Below, one piece after another: positions 36,185 to 44,737 of a stretch of 64,000 nt of DNA. The notes under the pieces are model-generated. The model was not told the DNA's origin, did no database searches, and saw only the letters and a list, made by a program, of their open reading frames with translations. Source of the DNA: Megalonaias nervosa (taxonomy: Eukaryota > Mollusca > Bivalvia > Unionida > Unionidae); the NCBI GenBank assembly GCA_016617855.1, contig JAECUM010016884.1, positions 1 to 64,000 on the forward strand, written 5' to 3'. Made by a program: the position numbers and the translations under genes. Each line of letters starts with the position of its first letter. The first letter of the stretch is position 1.

Positions 36185-36593
36185 ATGACAAAATCTTTTG
36201 TAAAAGAAACATATTTAACTGATGGTCAAGTTAAAAAATTAGCAGCTGCTGTTGCAAAGAAAAGCCAAGTTTCATTAAAGGTCAACCCTAACATCAAAGG
36301 TGTTGCCGCAGGTGTTTTAGGTACTTTAACAAAATTAATGTTAACCAAAAAACAAGTAAATAAATACGATCGCAAAAAACCTTTTGTTTTAAATTTAAGT
36401 GCTGCACAAATAACTGCAATGTCAAAACAAGGTGTTTTGTTTTGGTCCGGCACTATCTGTAATGGCCCGAACGTTAATACCTTAAATTTTGCCAGTACTT
36501 GGTACATTAGGATTAGCAGCAGCATCTGGAGCAGTATCTGGCGCAACGAAAAAGGCAGTTGAAGGTCATGGAATAAAGAAATTTTTTGTCTAA
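36185..36593 (+). pseudogene. Basic virion-like protein with hydrophobic C-terminus (module L)
   Basis: It starts ATG 1 bp after the capsid stop. Tandem basic blocks (LTDGQVKKLAAAVAKKSQ, then LTKKQVNKYDRKKPF and LNLSAAQITAMSKQG) precede a hydrophobic Ala/Gly-rich end. A frameshift near 36430-36480 throws the frame off; the correct end (GTLGLAAASGAVSGATKKAV) is read in another frame to the stop at 36591. E2 has the equivalent at 49075-49476. This layout, repeated K-x-Q blocks then GGFLP-type hydrophobic tail, recurs in Polinton/adintovirus genomes. A membrane-penetration or core role has been suggested for such proteins but is not shown here. Confidence 0.6.
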
Positions 36594-36604
36594 AAATAAA
36601 TATA

Positions 36605-36778
36605 ATGCCTAAACGAAAAACAGCAAAAAGAAAGACAACGACGAAAAAAAAGACACGACCGAGGAGAAAAGGTGGATTTATTCCAATAGCTCCATTACTA
36701 GCAGGATTGGCGGGAAGTCTATTGCCAAATCTGTTAGGAGTAGGACGAGGACTAATGTTGCCAGGAACAAAGAGATGA
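36605..36778 (+). CDS. 57-aa basic protein resembling adenovirus pX/mu
   Basis: A short intact gene, ATG at 36605 and stop at 36776-36778. The first 22 residues are almost all Lys, Arg and Thr (KRKTAKRKTTTKKKTRPRRK). The rest is hydrophobic, starting GGFIPIAPLLAGLAG and ending in a Gly/Arg tail. A very basic peptide plus a hydrophobic Gly-rich segment resembles the small DNA-condensing core proteins (pX-like) of adenovirus-related viruses. The terminal repeat of module E1 begins 1-2 bp after its stop codon, so module L ends exactly here. Confidence 0.6.
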   Translation: MPKRKTAKRKTTTKKKTRPRRKGGFIPIAPLLAGLAGSLLPNLLGVGRGLMLPGTKR

Positions 36779-36779
36779 A

Positions 36780-37016
36780 GGAACCCTACAACTTTTTCCG
36801 AGGGTCCGTTAGCAAAAATAAAGGTTCCTACGAAGGGCGATAATAAGGTCAATAACGCTAAACCGAATCCACTAACCGAACATATTTCAACAACAAAACT
36901 CGACGGGGTTAGTTCGTTTATGTTACCCGTTCGTTGACGTACTTTTTTTCAAATTTTAGGCGTGTTTTGTTTGCGTCTCACACTCATTTTTTTGTCAGCT
37001 GACCCTCTCTGCTGCT
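36780..37016 (+). repeat. Left terminal inverted repeat of the E-lineage element
   Basis: About 237 bp from GAACCCTACAACTTTTTCCG to GACCCTCTCTGCTGCT. It is the reverse complement of 44031-44285 and 52691-52937 over nearly its whole length. Unlike those two, it lacks the outer copy of the 15-16 bp word AGCAGCAGAGAGGGT. ATPase 2 ends 7 bp inside it. Two right-hand copies and one left-hand copy in inverted orientation, each next to viral genes, identify it as a genome end rather than a chance repeat. Confidence 0.85.
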
Positions 37017-37023
37017 GTCTATT

Positions 37024-37689
37024 TTATCCAAATATTGTATCAAGTCCGTTACGATATCTTGACCTGGGATCATGCAAATTTATTGTTATGAAACCAAACG
37101 GAGTAGCTTGCGCGTGTGCAAAGAAATTTTTAAATTTGTTCATGTCCATGTCCCCTGAACACCAAGTATAATAAATATTTTGCAGCGTATGATTATCAAC
37201 TCCGTTAAACACAACTAAAATATTACAGTTATCTCTGAACACTTTTGGAATTTGTGTATAACGCTGTGTAACATAAATCACGTCTGTGTTTTTATGTCTA
37301 CCTCGAGAAAATATCCTAGCTGGATTTGATTGTTTGTCCAGCATGACATCATCGTACACTACTAAATTATTAATACGTCCATCCAGGTCATCTACAGATG
37401 GCGCTTCATCAATATCAGTGATAAAATCAATAACGTCACTGTCTTCATTCAACAACTTTGCATTTTCATTAAAATCCTTAAGTACTTCATAGCATCGCTG
37501 ATCATCTACAGATTGTGCTACAAAATATAATGTATCACACTTCAGCCATCTCATTATCAAATTAAGCAATAGTTGTGTTTTGCCTGATCCAGATGAACCT
37601 ATTATTATCATTCTGATAGAATTCTGTAGCGCTAGGTGATGCTTGACTGGTTCTTGTTTTCGTGTCGCCGAAAAGTCAATTATATCCAT
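37024..37689 (-). CDS. A32/FtsK-type genome-packaging ATPase, type 2 (module E1), intact
   Basis: An intact 221-codon gene. Walker A is GSSGSGKTQ (residues 31-39), Walker B LVVYDDV (109-115), followed by SRGRHKNTDVIYVTQRY and LVVFNGVDN, corresponding in order to the motifs of ATPase 1 at 31604. Overall similarity to ATPase 1 is low, so this is the enzyme of a second virus lineage. It would translocate DNA into the capsid. It starts at 37689, head to head with the phospholipase gene with no gap or a 12-bp gap, and stops 7 bp from the terminal repeat. The open frame stands out among broken neighbours. Confidence 0.85.
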   Translation of the reverse strand: MDIIDFSATRKQEPVKHHLALQNSIRMIIIGSSGSGKTQLLLNLIMRWLKCDTLYFVAQSVDDQRCYEVLKDFNENAKLLNEDSDVIDFITDIDEAPSVDDLDGRINNLVVYDDVMLDKQSNPARIFSRGRHKNTDVIYVTQRYTQIPKVFRDNCNILVVFNGVDNHTLQNIYYTWCSGDMDMNKFKNFFAHAQATPFGFITINLHDPRSRYRNGLDTIFG

Positions 37690-38202
37690 ATGATAAATAA
37701 TATGAATTTATATTGTGTTCGATGCAAGGCAGGCACGTCCACCACTGGATTAACAACAATAATAACAAAAAATAAAACACGCGCACTGACAGGTAAGTGT
37801 GAAAAGTGTGGCACAAAAAATTACAAACTTATTTCAAACACAAAGACAGGAGGTGATATTGCTGCTTCGTTGGGAAAGTTACCAGGGGTTCAGTGGGCAA
37901 AGTATCCCGAAGAAAAACACTTACCCGGATACAATTATTTTGGTCCTGGAACTCGATTTGATATCCGACTTGATGATCAACATCAACCGCGACCTGGAGA
38001 GTATCCAATAAACAAGACTGATCAAGCGTGTCACGTTCATGATGTTGCGTATAAAAGCAAAGATTTACAGCAACGGCATCTCGCTAATGTGAAACTGATT
38101 CATGCGTTAAATTCTATACCTGATAAATCTCTCAGAGAAAAACTCGCTAGTTTTCTAGTAAAAACTGCTATGAAAGGTAAAATAATGCTAGGGGCTGGGT
38201 AA
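37690..38202 (+). CDS. Zinc-ribbon phospholipase A2-like protein (module E1), intact
   Basis: Intact from ATG 37690 (170 aa) or, more likely, ATG 37702 (166 aa). Counting from the latter, CxxC pairs at residues 5/8 and 33/36 form a zinc ribbon. After a linker come a calcium-loop-like YNYFGPGT (77-84) and the catalytic-type word DQACHVHD (107-114), where the final His-Asp is the phospholipase A2 dyad. The same combination appears in parvovirus capsid N-termini and in adintoviruses. The likely role is membrane breach during entry. A basic tail follows. Confidence 0.8.
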   Translation: MINNMNLYCVRCKAGTSTTGLTTIITKNKTRALTGKCEKCGTKNYKLISNTKTGGDIAASLGKLPGVQWAKYPEEKHLPGYNYFGPGTRFDIRLDDQHQPRPGEYPINKTDQACHVHDVAYKSKDLQQRHLANVKLIHALNSIPDKSLREKLASFLVKTAMKGKIMLGAG

Positions 38203-38222
38203 TTAATTATATAAATATTATA

Positions 38223-39210
38223 ATGGAGTCCATTTATTATAGCCCAAGAGGATATTGGAAGGGCAAAGCAGCGATTAGTAAACTTGCTGAAGCAGCAAAC
38301 GTCTCACGTGCTGTTGCTGCAGCGTGGTTAGCACGACAGGCAATATGGTAAATCTATCTACGTCCACCTAAAATAATTCAGTACGCGTATTTTGGTGTCA
38401 GCGTTCCCAATGAAGTTCATCAAGCAGATATTTTGTTTTTACCGCACGATACTATTAAAACACGTGGACGTAAATCACACACATACAAATACGCGTTAAC
38501 TGTCGTTGATGTTGCAAGTAGCTATAAAGAAGCGGAGCCGCTATCAACACAAACAACATCTGAAGTTGCATCTGCATTTGAATGAATTTATTAACAAGGA
38601 CCATTACGATGGCCACAGTTGCTACAAGTTGATCCTGGCAAAGAATTTCTTGGTACAGTATCATCGCTGATGAAAAAACATAATGTCAAAATCAGACAAG
38701 GACACATCGCAATTCATCGTGATCAGGCAATAGTTGAACGATTTAATCGAACACTCGCTGAGCGGTTATTTGGATACCGGTATGCAAAGGAAATAATTCA
38801 GAGTGACATGAGATCTCGCGAATGGGTTGCAAGATTACCAAGTGTGATAGCTGCGTTAAATAATGAAATTACTCGTGCAACTTCTATGAAACCTATTAAT
38901 GCAATTACAAAATAAACATATAACCCTTAGCGATGGTTACGGAAAACGACGTGACTTTTCATAACAACCAGTGTTAGGTAATGTGACTGTCAGGTATTTA
39001 TATCAACCTGGTGAACTTGAAGGGGGTAAAAAAAGAGCAACTGATCCTATCTGGAGTGTTACTACACATAAAAATTCTAGCGTGGTTAGATCCACGGGTA
39101 GACCTGCCATATACAGACTGGATTCATATGCTCCTCAGCGTGGATTTGTACGTGAACAATTACAAGTAATTCCTGAGGACACACAATTACCACCGCGTTC
39201 ACTTTTGTAA
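38223..39210 (+). pseudogene. Retrovirus-like DDE integrase (module E1)
   Basis: The reading moves through several frames. The N-terminal helical part starts at 38223 (YYSPRGYWKGKAAISKL). The core has its first catalytic Asp in HQADILFLPHD (38427), the second in QVDPGKEF (38631) and the Glu in AIVERFNRT (38736), 34 residues after the second Asp. The C-terminal domain (38971-39210) has VRYLYQPGELEGG and PQRGFVREQLQVIPEDTQLP. This matches Polinton/Maverick integrases and the related family often labelled F54H12.3-like. Breaks are near 38349, 38583-38610 and 38914-38970. The catalytic triad survives, but the gene does not. Confidence 0.88.
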
Positions 39211-39440
39211 ACTAGCACCCCTACGTCGATTACATTCAAGACATGTTAATATGACATTTTCGCTTGTATGACCAAGATCACTATTAATTCTGTCTACCGT
39301 GAACTGTCTTGGATTATTACTCGAATATTCCCATAGCATATTACAGTTACAACTTGCACAATGATTATTCTGTCGTTGTTTTAGTGTCATAATCAATTCA
39401 GTATCAATATCAAAATCGCGATTATTTTTTTTATCACATT
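39199..39440 (-). pseudogene. HNH endonuclease domain at the end of the polymerase-helicase polyprotein (module E1)
   Basis: The frame 39396-39199 has CASCNCNMLW, then FTVDRINSDLGHTSENVIL, and TCLECNRRRG: the paired CxxC and D-x-x-N...N-V pattern of HNH nucleases, with Asp-Arg where Asp-His is usual. The same frame extends upstream without a start as far as the helicase end (YKQCDKKNNRDFDID). The two are separated only by one base in an A-run at 39458-39465, so the nuclease was probably fused to the helicase. The stop lies at 39199. Confidence 0.72.
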
Positions 39441-39442
39441 GC

Positions 39443-40922
39443 TTATAACCAAATAGTTTTTTTCCTTAGTACGCCAACAACAACTTCGTTGTTGTCGCTA
39501 GCAGTTTGATTATTATTCACAATAACCCTGTGTAGTTGAGATATTCTTCTGACTCGAGACACTGCGAGATAAACTAAATTTGACCATTCTATTCTATCAT
39601 CGACAATCCAGATATTTGTATCAGCAATAGTTAGTCCTTGTGACGAATGAATCGGTATAGCATATCCTAGCTTCCATGGAGTTTTATCCATGATCAACGC
39701 GCTCTCAACAACATCAACATCAACCAAAACAATATCATTCAATACAAGATTTTGTTTTTTATTTGTTCCTGGAATTTCAACTTCAATATTCTGTCGTCGA
39801 GTCTCCGCTGGGCGAGCGATATAATAATGGTATAGGTAGATTTGAAAACTTTTCTTTATGTAACAGAAATAATTTCTCTTGCAAATCATCACGAACTATT
39901 TTTCTACTCGCAACTATTAAATCATTTGGTCTCCATAAATTCCAACATTCATTTACAGGAGTTTCCGGAATTATTTCACGCATTATCTCACATTGTATTC
40001 TATCTGGCTGTAGTCTTATTAATCTTTAAAATTCTTTCAGAGGTTCATCAATAGCTCTATGATCATTATTTATTTCTTCATAATAATCCACAAATGATTT
40101 TAACCACTCGTGCGGAGACTGCCCAACGAAAGGTGGTGGTTGACCATGATTGCCGCACAAAATCACAGCAGTATTTTTTGTCAGTAACCAATCAAGAAAT
40201 ATTTTTAATGTTTCTAACGATACTGTACAAATTTCATCCCAGATGATAATCTGGGGTATATATTTCTCACCTATTCGTTCAGGCGTCCACGTATCCCCGC
40301 ACCATCTGAAGAAACCATGATAAGTTTGAGATTTTACTCCACGTTCATTTATTTCTCTGGCTAGTCTATGTGTAGGTGTCAGAACAATCATATCAACGGA
40401 GTTCTTCAAACTACGGCGAAATAATTCAATGGCACGTGTTGTTTTACCAGAACCTCCAGGTCCATTGAGATAAATGGTTTTATGTCTGGCCACGGGATCA
40501 AATACAGATGGTGATGTTGAGACTGGTATTTGATTGTCATCACCGTAGTATATTTCTTTGATATTAACGTCTGCTGATTCAGAATAGTCGAGTATATTTT
40601 TTTGTTTTATTCTCCATGATCCCCATTCGTCATTACTGAGTAGCGGTTTTACCAAATCCACGTACGCGCTATTTATATAAAATGAATCCGTAGCAACTCT
40701 TACAGCGTAACAAGGAAATCTATTTATCATCGATAATAAATTTATAGAAATGTAAGCGAGCATAGAAGATCTTAAATGAGTAAATTGCGGTGATTCACCA
40801 TCGATATAACTCACAATTGTACCTAATTTAATTCCGTCTGATGAATAAGCATTACTTCTGTTTATAAATGTTCCTTTGTTCGTTGTATCAGTAATTATAA
40901 AATCTAACTCAGCATCATCCAT
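39443..40922 (-). pseudogene. DNA polymerase B C-terminus fused to SF1 (Pif1/RecD-like) helicase (module E1), N-terminally truncated
   Basis: The first roughly 120 residues (40922-40560) are the end of a protein-primed-type polymerase palm/thumb. RVATDSFYI (about 40690) is motif C, with Ala-Thr-Asp-Ser in place of the common Asp-Thr-Asp-Ser. The helicase follows: Walker A NGPGGSGKTT (about 40465), LTPTHRLA, Walker B IIIWDEI (about 40240), and GNHGQPPPFVG. After two frameshifts (about 40025 and 39800) come HSSQGLT and YLAVSRVRR (39545-39640), the last SF1 motifs. Polymerase motifs A and B and everything N-terminal are absent, cut off at 40922 where unrelated viral sequence begins. Confidence 0.8.
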
Positions 40923-41131
40923 GATTAATCTTACATGGTGACTCCGTCACCAGTGGCAACGTCGCTGACGACGAAACTAATAGCATTGTACCAGAATAAT
41001 AATCCGTGATTATATCACAGGGGTAAAAAAAAAAAATATATTTGATATTTTTTTTTTTTGCTTGGTATTTTCCGCCGTGATGTAATCACGGACTACGATG
41101 ACGTTGATGACTAAGTCATTACGATGACGCT
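40923..41131 (+). pseudogene. Deletion scar: 3' end of the gene at 45232-45658 fused beyond the truncated polymerase
   Basis: Bases 40940-41030 match the last roughly 80 bp of the plus-strand gene in module E2 (45575-45665): GACGACGAAACTAATAG, TTGTACCAGAA, then CAGGGGTAAAA. Following bases match the E2 intergenic sequence up to the penton stop, including ATGACGTTGATGAC and GAAGTCATTA-like words. E1 therefore once carried that gene, and a deletion removed most of it together with the polymerase N-terminus. Confidence 0.75.
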
Positions 41132-42571
41132 CTACGATCTTGCATACAAGTTTATATTTAACGACTCTGATCTAAGATCGAGCAAGTGGCCAGACTGGTC
41201 AGTAAGTTTAAAATGTATCCGTGATAAGAGTGGATTATGACATTTTAGATAAACAACATTGATTGGTTCTGATACAATCAAATAGCCTGGGGGGACTTGA
41301 GGAGTAAATGAGTAGAGAATGTATCCTTCTTGGGCCTGATTGGATTTATCAGTGTCAACTTGATAACTGCAGTCGATAACATCACATACTAGATTGACAG
41401 CGATCGTTGATGTGATATTAACGATGCCCGGTGATACATGACGGCCACCACCATACGGATCGTTGTTGTATCGGAGAATACTTGGTGGTGGAATTGTTCT
41501 TCTCCATGATTCGAGGATTCTAGGAAAGTTTTCTCTGGGGATGCTAATTAATAATCCTTTTAATTTACCGACATCATGTTTTTCGTAAATTTTATTAACT
41601 TTTTCAGTTTGGCTTGTGAAAAAACCCAAAGCACTTTTTTCTCTTTTTATTATATCTACACCATTCCATTCGTGAAGATTTTGTATTGCAACTCGTTTAA
41701 CATAATCAAAATCAAATAATATTTGGTTCAGGTGCTGGATTGATTCTATAATATTTCTTTTTACGTCTTCATTGTAATGCTGCACCAGATCAATGATTGA
41801 ATTTTTTGCATCAGCAAATATTCTGTAGAATTCATTTGTCATTGCTGGTAATGTGATATCTTCAATTTCTGTATTATTTACCTGTATTGCTACTCCGCCG
41901 ATAGAACGTTCGTCGGGAACCTCGGTCAATAAATCAGTAATCTTTTCCTGTACATAAATAAAAATTTATCAACTGTCCAAGTACGATGATTTCGATAACA
42001 CGGATCTTTAATAAATTTCTTCTCTGTTGTCAGATATTCGTTCAGTTGTGGTTCCGGCGATAGTGTCGCTGACATCACAGGTTCAACTTCGGGCCATCCT
42101 AATACTGATCTGATCGAAGATTGATAAATGTCAACAGCGTAATCCGGTGACAATATTTCAATGGCCGAAGACAGTGTTGGCTCATGAACAGTAATGGCAA
42201 TCTTTGATTCTTTTTCTTGTGATAGATTTAATTCTGCGTTGGAATTCTTCATTGATCTGTTCTATTTGATAACTACCCGTTGCAATACTAACTACATTCC
42301 ATTCAGGAGTCCCATTGGGTTTGGGTTTTTTTGCAAATACTAATGAATTATTCGGTTGTAGTCCACCGAATGATTTTGACCTAATATTTGGCCAACTATA
42401 ATAAACCCGTAATTGCCCTAGCGCTATCTCGGAAGCTGGTATTGCAGTTGGAAAATTAATACTGAATTCAGGATTAGTTGAACTCGCTGATATCATCGTG
42501 GTTCTTACCGGAGCAGTATTAGTGACGATCTGTTGTAATAACTGTTGCGATCGCTGATCGAACCATGTCAT
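41132..42571 (-). pseudogene. Penton-like minor capsid protein (module E1 copy)
   Basis: Three overlapping frames (42571-42182, 42252-41926, 41929-41132) follow the order of the E2 gene at 45741-47108 with high nucleotide similarity. Landmarks are FDQRSQQLLQQIVTNTAP at the start, GSYQIEQINEEFQRRI in the middle, SPGIVNITSTIAVNLVCD, and the closing LTDQSGHLLDLRSESL. The closing words match module L's penton-like gene. It is broken by single-base indels near 42200 and 41930. It probably forms capsid vertices. Full reading is about 460-480 residues, longer than the module L version because of a helical insert. Confidence 0.65.
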
Positions 42572-42581
42572 TATTATACTA

Positions 42582-43063
42582 TTATTGTTTTAAATCCTGT
42601 TCAGGAATTTTTTCATCCATAACATCGTTATGGAATACTTCATTGTAGATCTTTATTATAATACTGAATTCTTCATCGGATATTATTCCATCATTAAGTG
42701 ACGAAGAAATCATTAATGATAATTTAGAGTATGCGGTCGTTGCTGTGTGTAATTTCATCATGTACTAGTTTAATTTTTCATTTGTACACGTATTTATCTA
42801 TTTCGCGATTATATTAAATATTCCAGCGATCGTGGTTGACGATGAAACAATGATTGTTACAACGATCGGCGCCATCATCGTCAACGTTGATAATACTACG
42901 TCGGTTCCAGCAACAATCGCGGAAACGAATAAACGACGACATCAACGACAACCGCACGTCTACGATATTTCTTTATTTTTGCTGTATAATTATCGATGAT
43001 GGTTTTTAATTTATTCTGCCATGTTGTTACTTGATCGTATCTGTATCTGTTAACGTCTATCAT
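42582..43063 (-). pseudogene. Membrane protein of unknown function (module E1 copy)
   Basis: ATG at 43063-43061. The N-terminus is Tyr/Arg/Lys-rich (MIDVNRYRYDQVTTWQNKL), then hydrophobic strands rich in Val, Ile and Thr. A C-terminal helical tail has NDGIISDEEFSIIIKIYNEV, a pattern I associate with an uncharacterised gene family in invertebrate Polinton-like loci. It is the same gene as 47119-47585. This copy has a one-base deletion near 42910 and a TAG at 42800-42798; the TAG is also present at the same codon in the E2 copy. Confidence 0.6.
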
Positions 43064-43069
43064 TATACT

Positions 43070-43589
43070 TTAGTTGTTGTCTAAGACAGCGATAAATTCC
43101 AGACACCGCCAGTAACGTCTCGGGGATATTTCCGTTGATGTCAACATAAATGTTTCTTTCGTGTCTTTGTTTAGCATCACCAGTAGAGGATTATGATATA
43201 CATTCGGTGATGATGAAATGGCCGCAGTAATTTCCCAACCATGCATGGACAGCCTGTATAACCCAGTTACTTCTGCGGTATGTTCGAGAGTGTTATCACG
43301 CGGTATCCACGTTGATACCCCAGACGCCACCGTGTACGTGATGTTGCCAATTTGTGTGTGTGGAATTTTAATCAGATTGGTTTTATTCACGATATTACGA
43401 ATTCCACTGACAACATCATTAAGTTTTGTATTAATGTCGGCGAGTTTAATATCAACGGTTGGTGGACTTCCAAAAAATTCATTATTGGTCTTGTTTACGT
43501 TTCTGCGAAAATTCATATACAATTGTATGTGATTATAAAATTCAGTTCTAAATGCGATCATTTCATCATTGATCATCATTGACTAATTT
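43070..43589 (-). pseudogene. Fibre-like protein, 5'-truncated (module E1 copy)
   Basis: This is the C-terminal 170 codons of the E-lineage fibre. It begins at FRTEFYNHIQLYMNFRRNVN and runs through a coiled linker (IKLADINTKLNDVVSGI) into a beta-rich head (STWIPRDNTLEHTAEVTGLY) resembling TNF/C1q-type trimeric heads. The shaft repeats seen in E2 (48590-48150) are missing. Upstream the reading runs directly into the tail of the coiled-coil gene at about 43580-43590, a deletion junction. Confidence 0.65.
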
Positions 43590-44002
43590 ATCTATATTAA
43601 ACTTTGCGATGCTGTCAACAAAAACCTCATTAAATTTATCATATAATTTAATCCTAGCTTGGGCTTCTTCTGATTCTTGGACAATTTCCTCGGGCTCTAA
43701 AACTTGCTGAGCGGCAGTTATTTCAGCGGGAAGTTCTCGTAAATTTTTTTTTTTTTTGTTTTGTCTTTTTAATTCGCTCCGTTATTTTCAGTTTGTTTCG
43801 CTGTTTCCTTTAACGCAGGAACAATACCTTCAGTAGTTTTCGTGATAGGTTTAAATAATTGTTCTGCGGATTCTGTAAATTCTTCTTGTGTTTGTTGACG
43901 CTCTTGTAATTTTTGTCTGACAGAATCACGGATAGGTAGATATTTCTTGATTGCTTCTAGTCGCTCTCGAGCTAGTCTAGCTGAGTGAGCTTCACAGATC
44001 AT
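43590..44002 (-). pseudogene. Coiled-coil viral protein, 3'-truncated (module E1 copy)
   Basis: ATG at 44002. It starts MICEAHSARLARERLEAIKK and has LTQ/QTQEEFTESAEQLFKPI-type words, Glu/Gln/Lys-rich and helical. It is near-identical in layout to 52064-52654 in E2, including the poly-T/A tract (43747-43759). It breaks near 43770 and its remaining homology stops at about 43590, where it joins the fibre gene. The start codon is 28 bp from the right terminal repeat. Confidence 0.65.
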
Positions 44003-44030
44003 TATTGATATAACACAATGGTTTAATTAC

Positions 44031-44285
44031 AGCAGCAGAGAGGGTGGACTGACAAAAAAATGAGTGTGAGACGCAAACAAAACACGCCTAAAATTTGAAG
44101 AAAAAAAAATATATCAACGAACGAGTAACAAAATCAAACTAACCCCGTCGATTTTTGTTATTAAAATATGTTCGGTTAGTGGATTCGGTTTAGCGTTATT
44201 GACCTTATTTTCGCCCTTTGTAGGAACCTTTATTTTTGCTAACGGACCCTCGGAAAAAGTTGTAGGGTCCACCCTCTCTGCTGCT
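44031..44285 (-). repeat. Right terminal inverted repeat of module E1
   Basis: 255 bp bounded by AGCAGCAGAGAGGGTGGAC and its exact reverse complement, so the repeat itself has 19-bp inverted ends. It matches 52691-52937 (same orientation) and 36780-37016 (inverted). An apparent frame within it (LFSPFVGTFIFANGPSEKV) recurs in all copies only because the DNA is conserved. Confidence 0.85.
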
Positions 44286-44520
44286 TGTGTACTCGTAACC
44301 ACTGAAGGGTACCCACATAGGGACATTCAAAAAGAATGTCCGCCGGACCAAAAAGTCTCAATAAGGTGCCTGTGGACCCTAAGACAGGTCTTAACCGATG
44401 AAAGAGGGCCTGGGGGCCATAAGAAAGGCTTAAAAAAAAATGACTCTTAGGATCTTATTGGTAAAGGCTTTACCGGCAGAAGAGACCCCAGTGGAACGGT
44501 AGACTGAGCATCATCCTGCT
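44286..44520. other. Palindrome-rich spacer between E1 and E2
   Basis: No gene is seen. This moderately GC-rich 235 bp has several short hairpins, for example GACATTCAAAAAGAATGTC (44323-44341) and GGTAAAGGCTTTACC (44460-44474). It is unlike the AT-rich DNA on its right. It could be host DNA, a foreign repeat, or a structured viral genome segment; I cannot tell which. Confidence 0.4.
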
Positions 44521-44737
44521 GTTTATTTTTATTCAAAAATATATTTTTACTTTTATAAATATTAATTATATTTATCTGATTCAGAAAATATTTTTATAAT
44601 TATTTTTAGAATATATTTTATGATTCAGAATATATTTTTACTTTATGTGATTCAAAAATATATTTTTACTTTAATGTTATTCAAAAATATTTTTTATGAT
44701 TCAGAATATATTTTGATTATAATAAAATTTTATTTTT

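Noticed and set aside
36226..36852. 208-codon minus-strand frame
   Set aside because: It lies opposite two well-supported plus-strand viral genes and extends into the terminal repeat; no family likeness.
44199..44450. Recurrent short frame in the terminal repeats (LFSPFVGTFIFANGPSEKV), also at 36852 and 52755
   Set aside because: It recurs because the repeat DNA is conserved in all copies. The frame is not kept open in the same way at its ends and has no consistent start.
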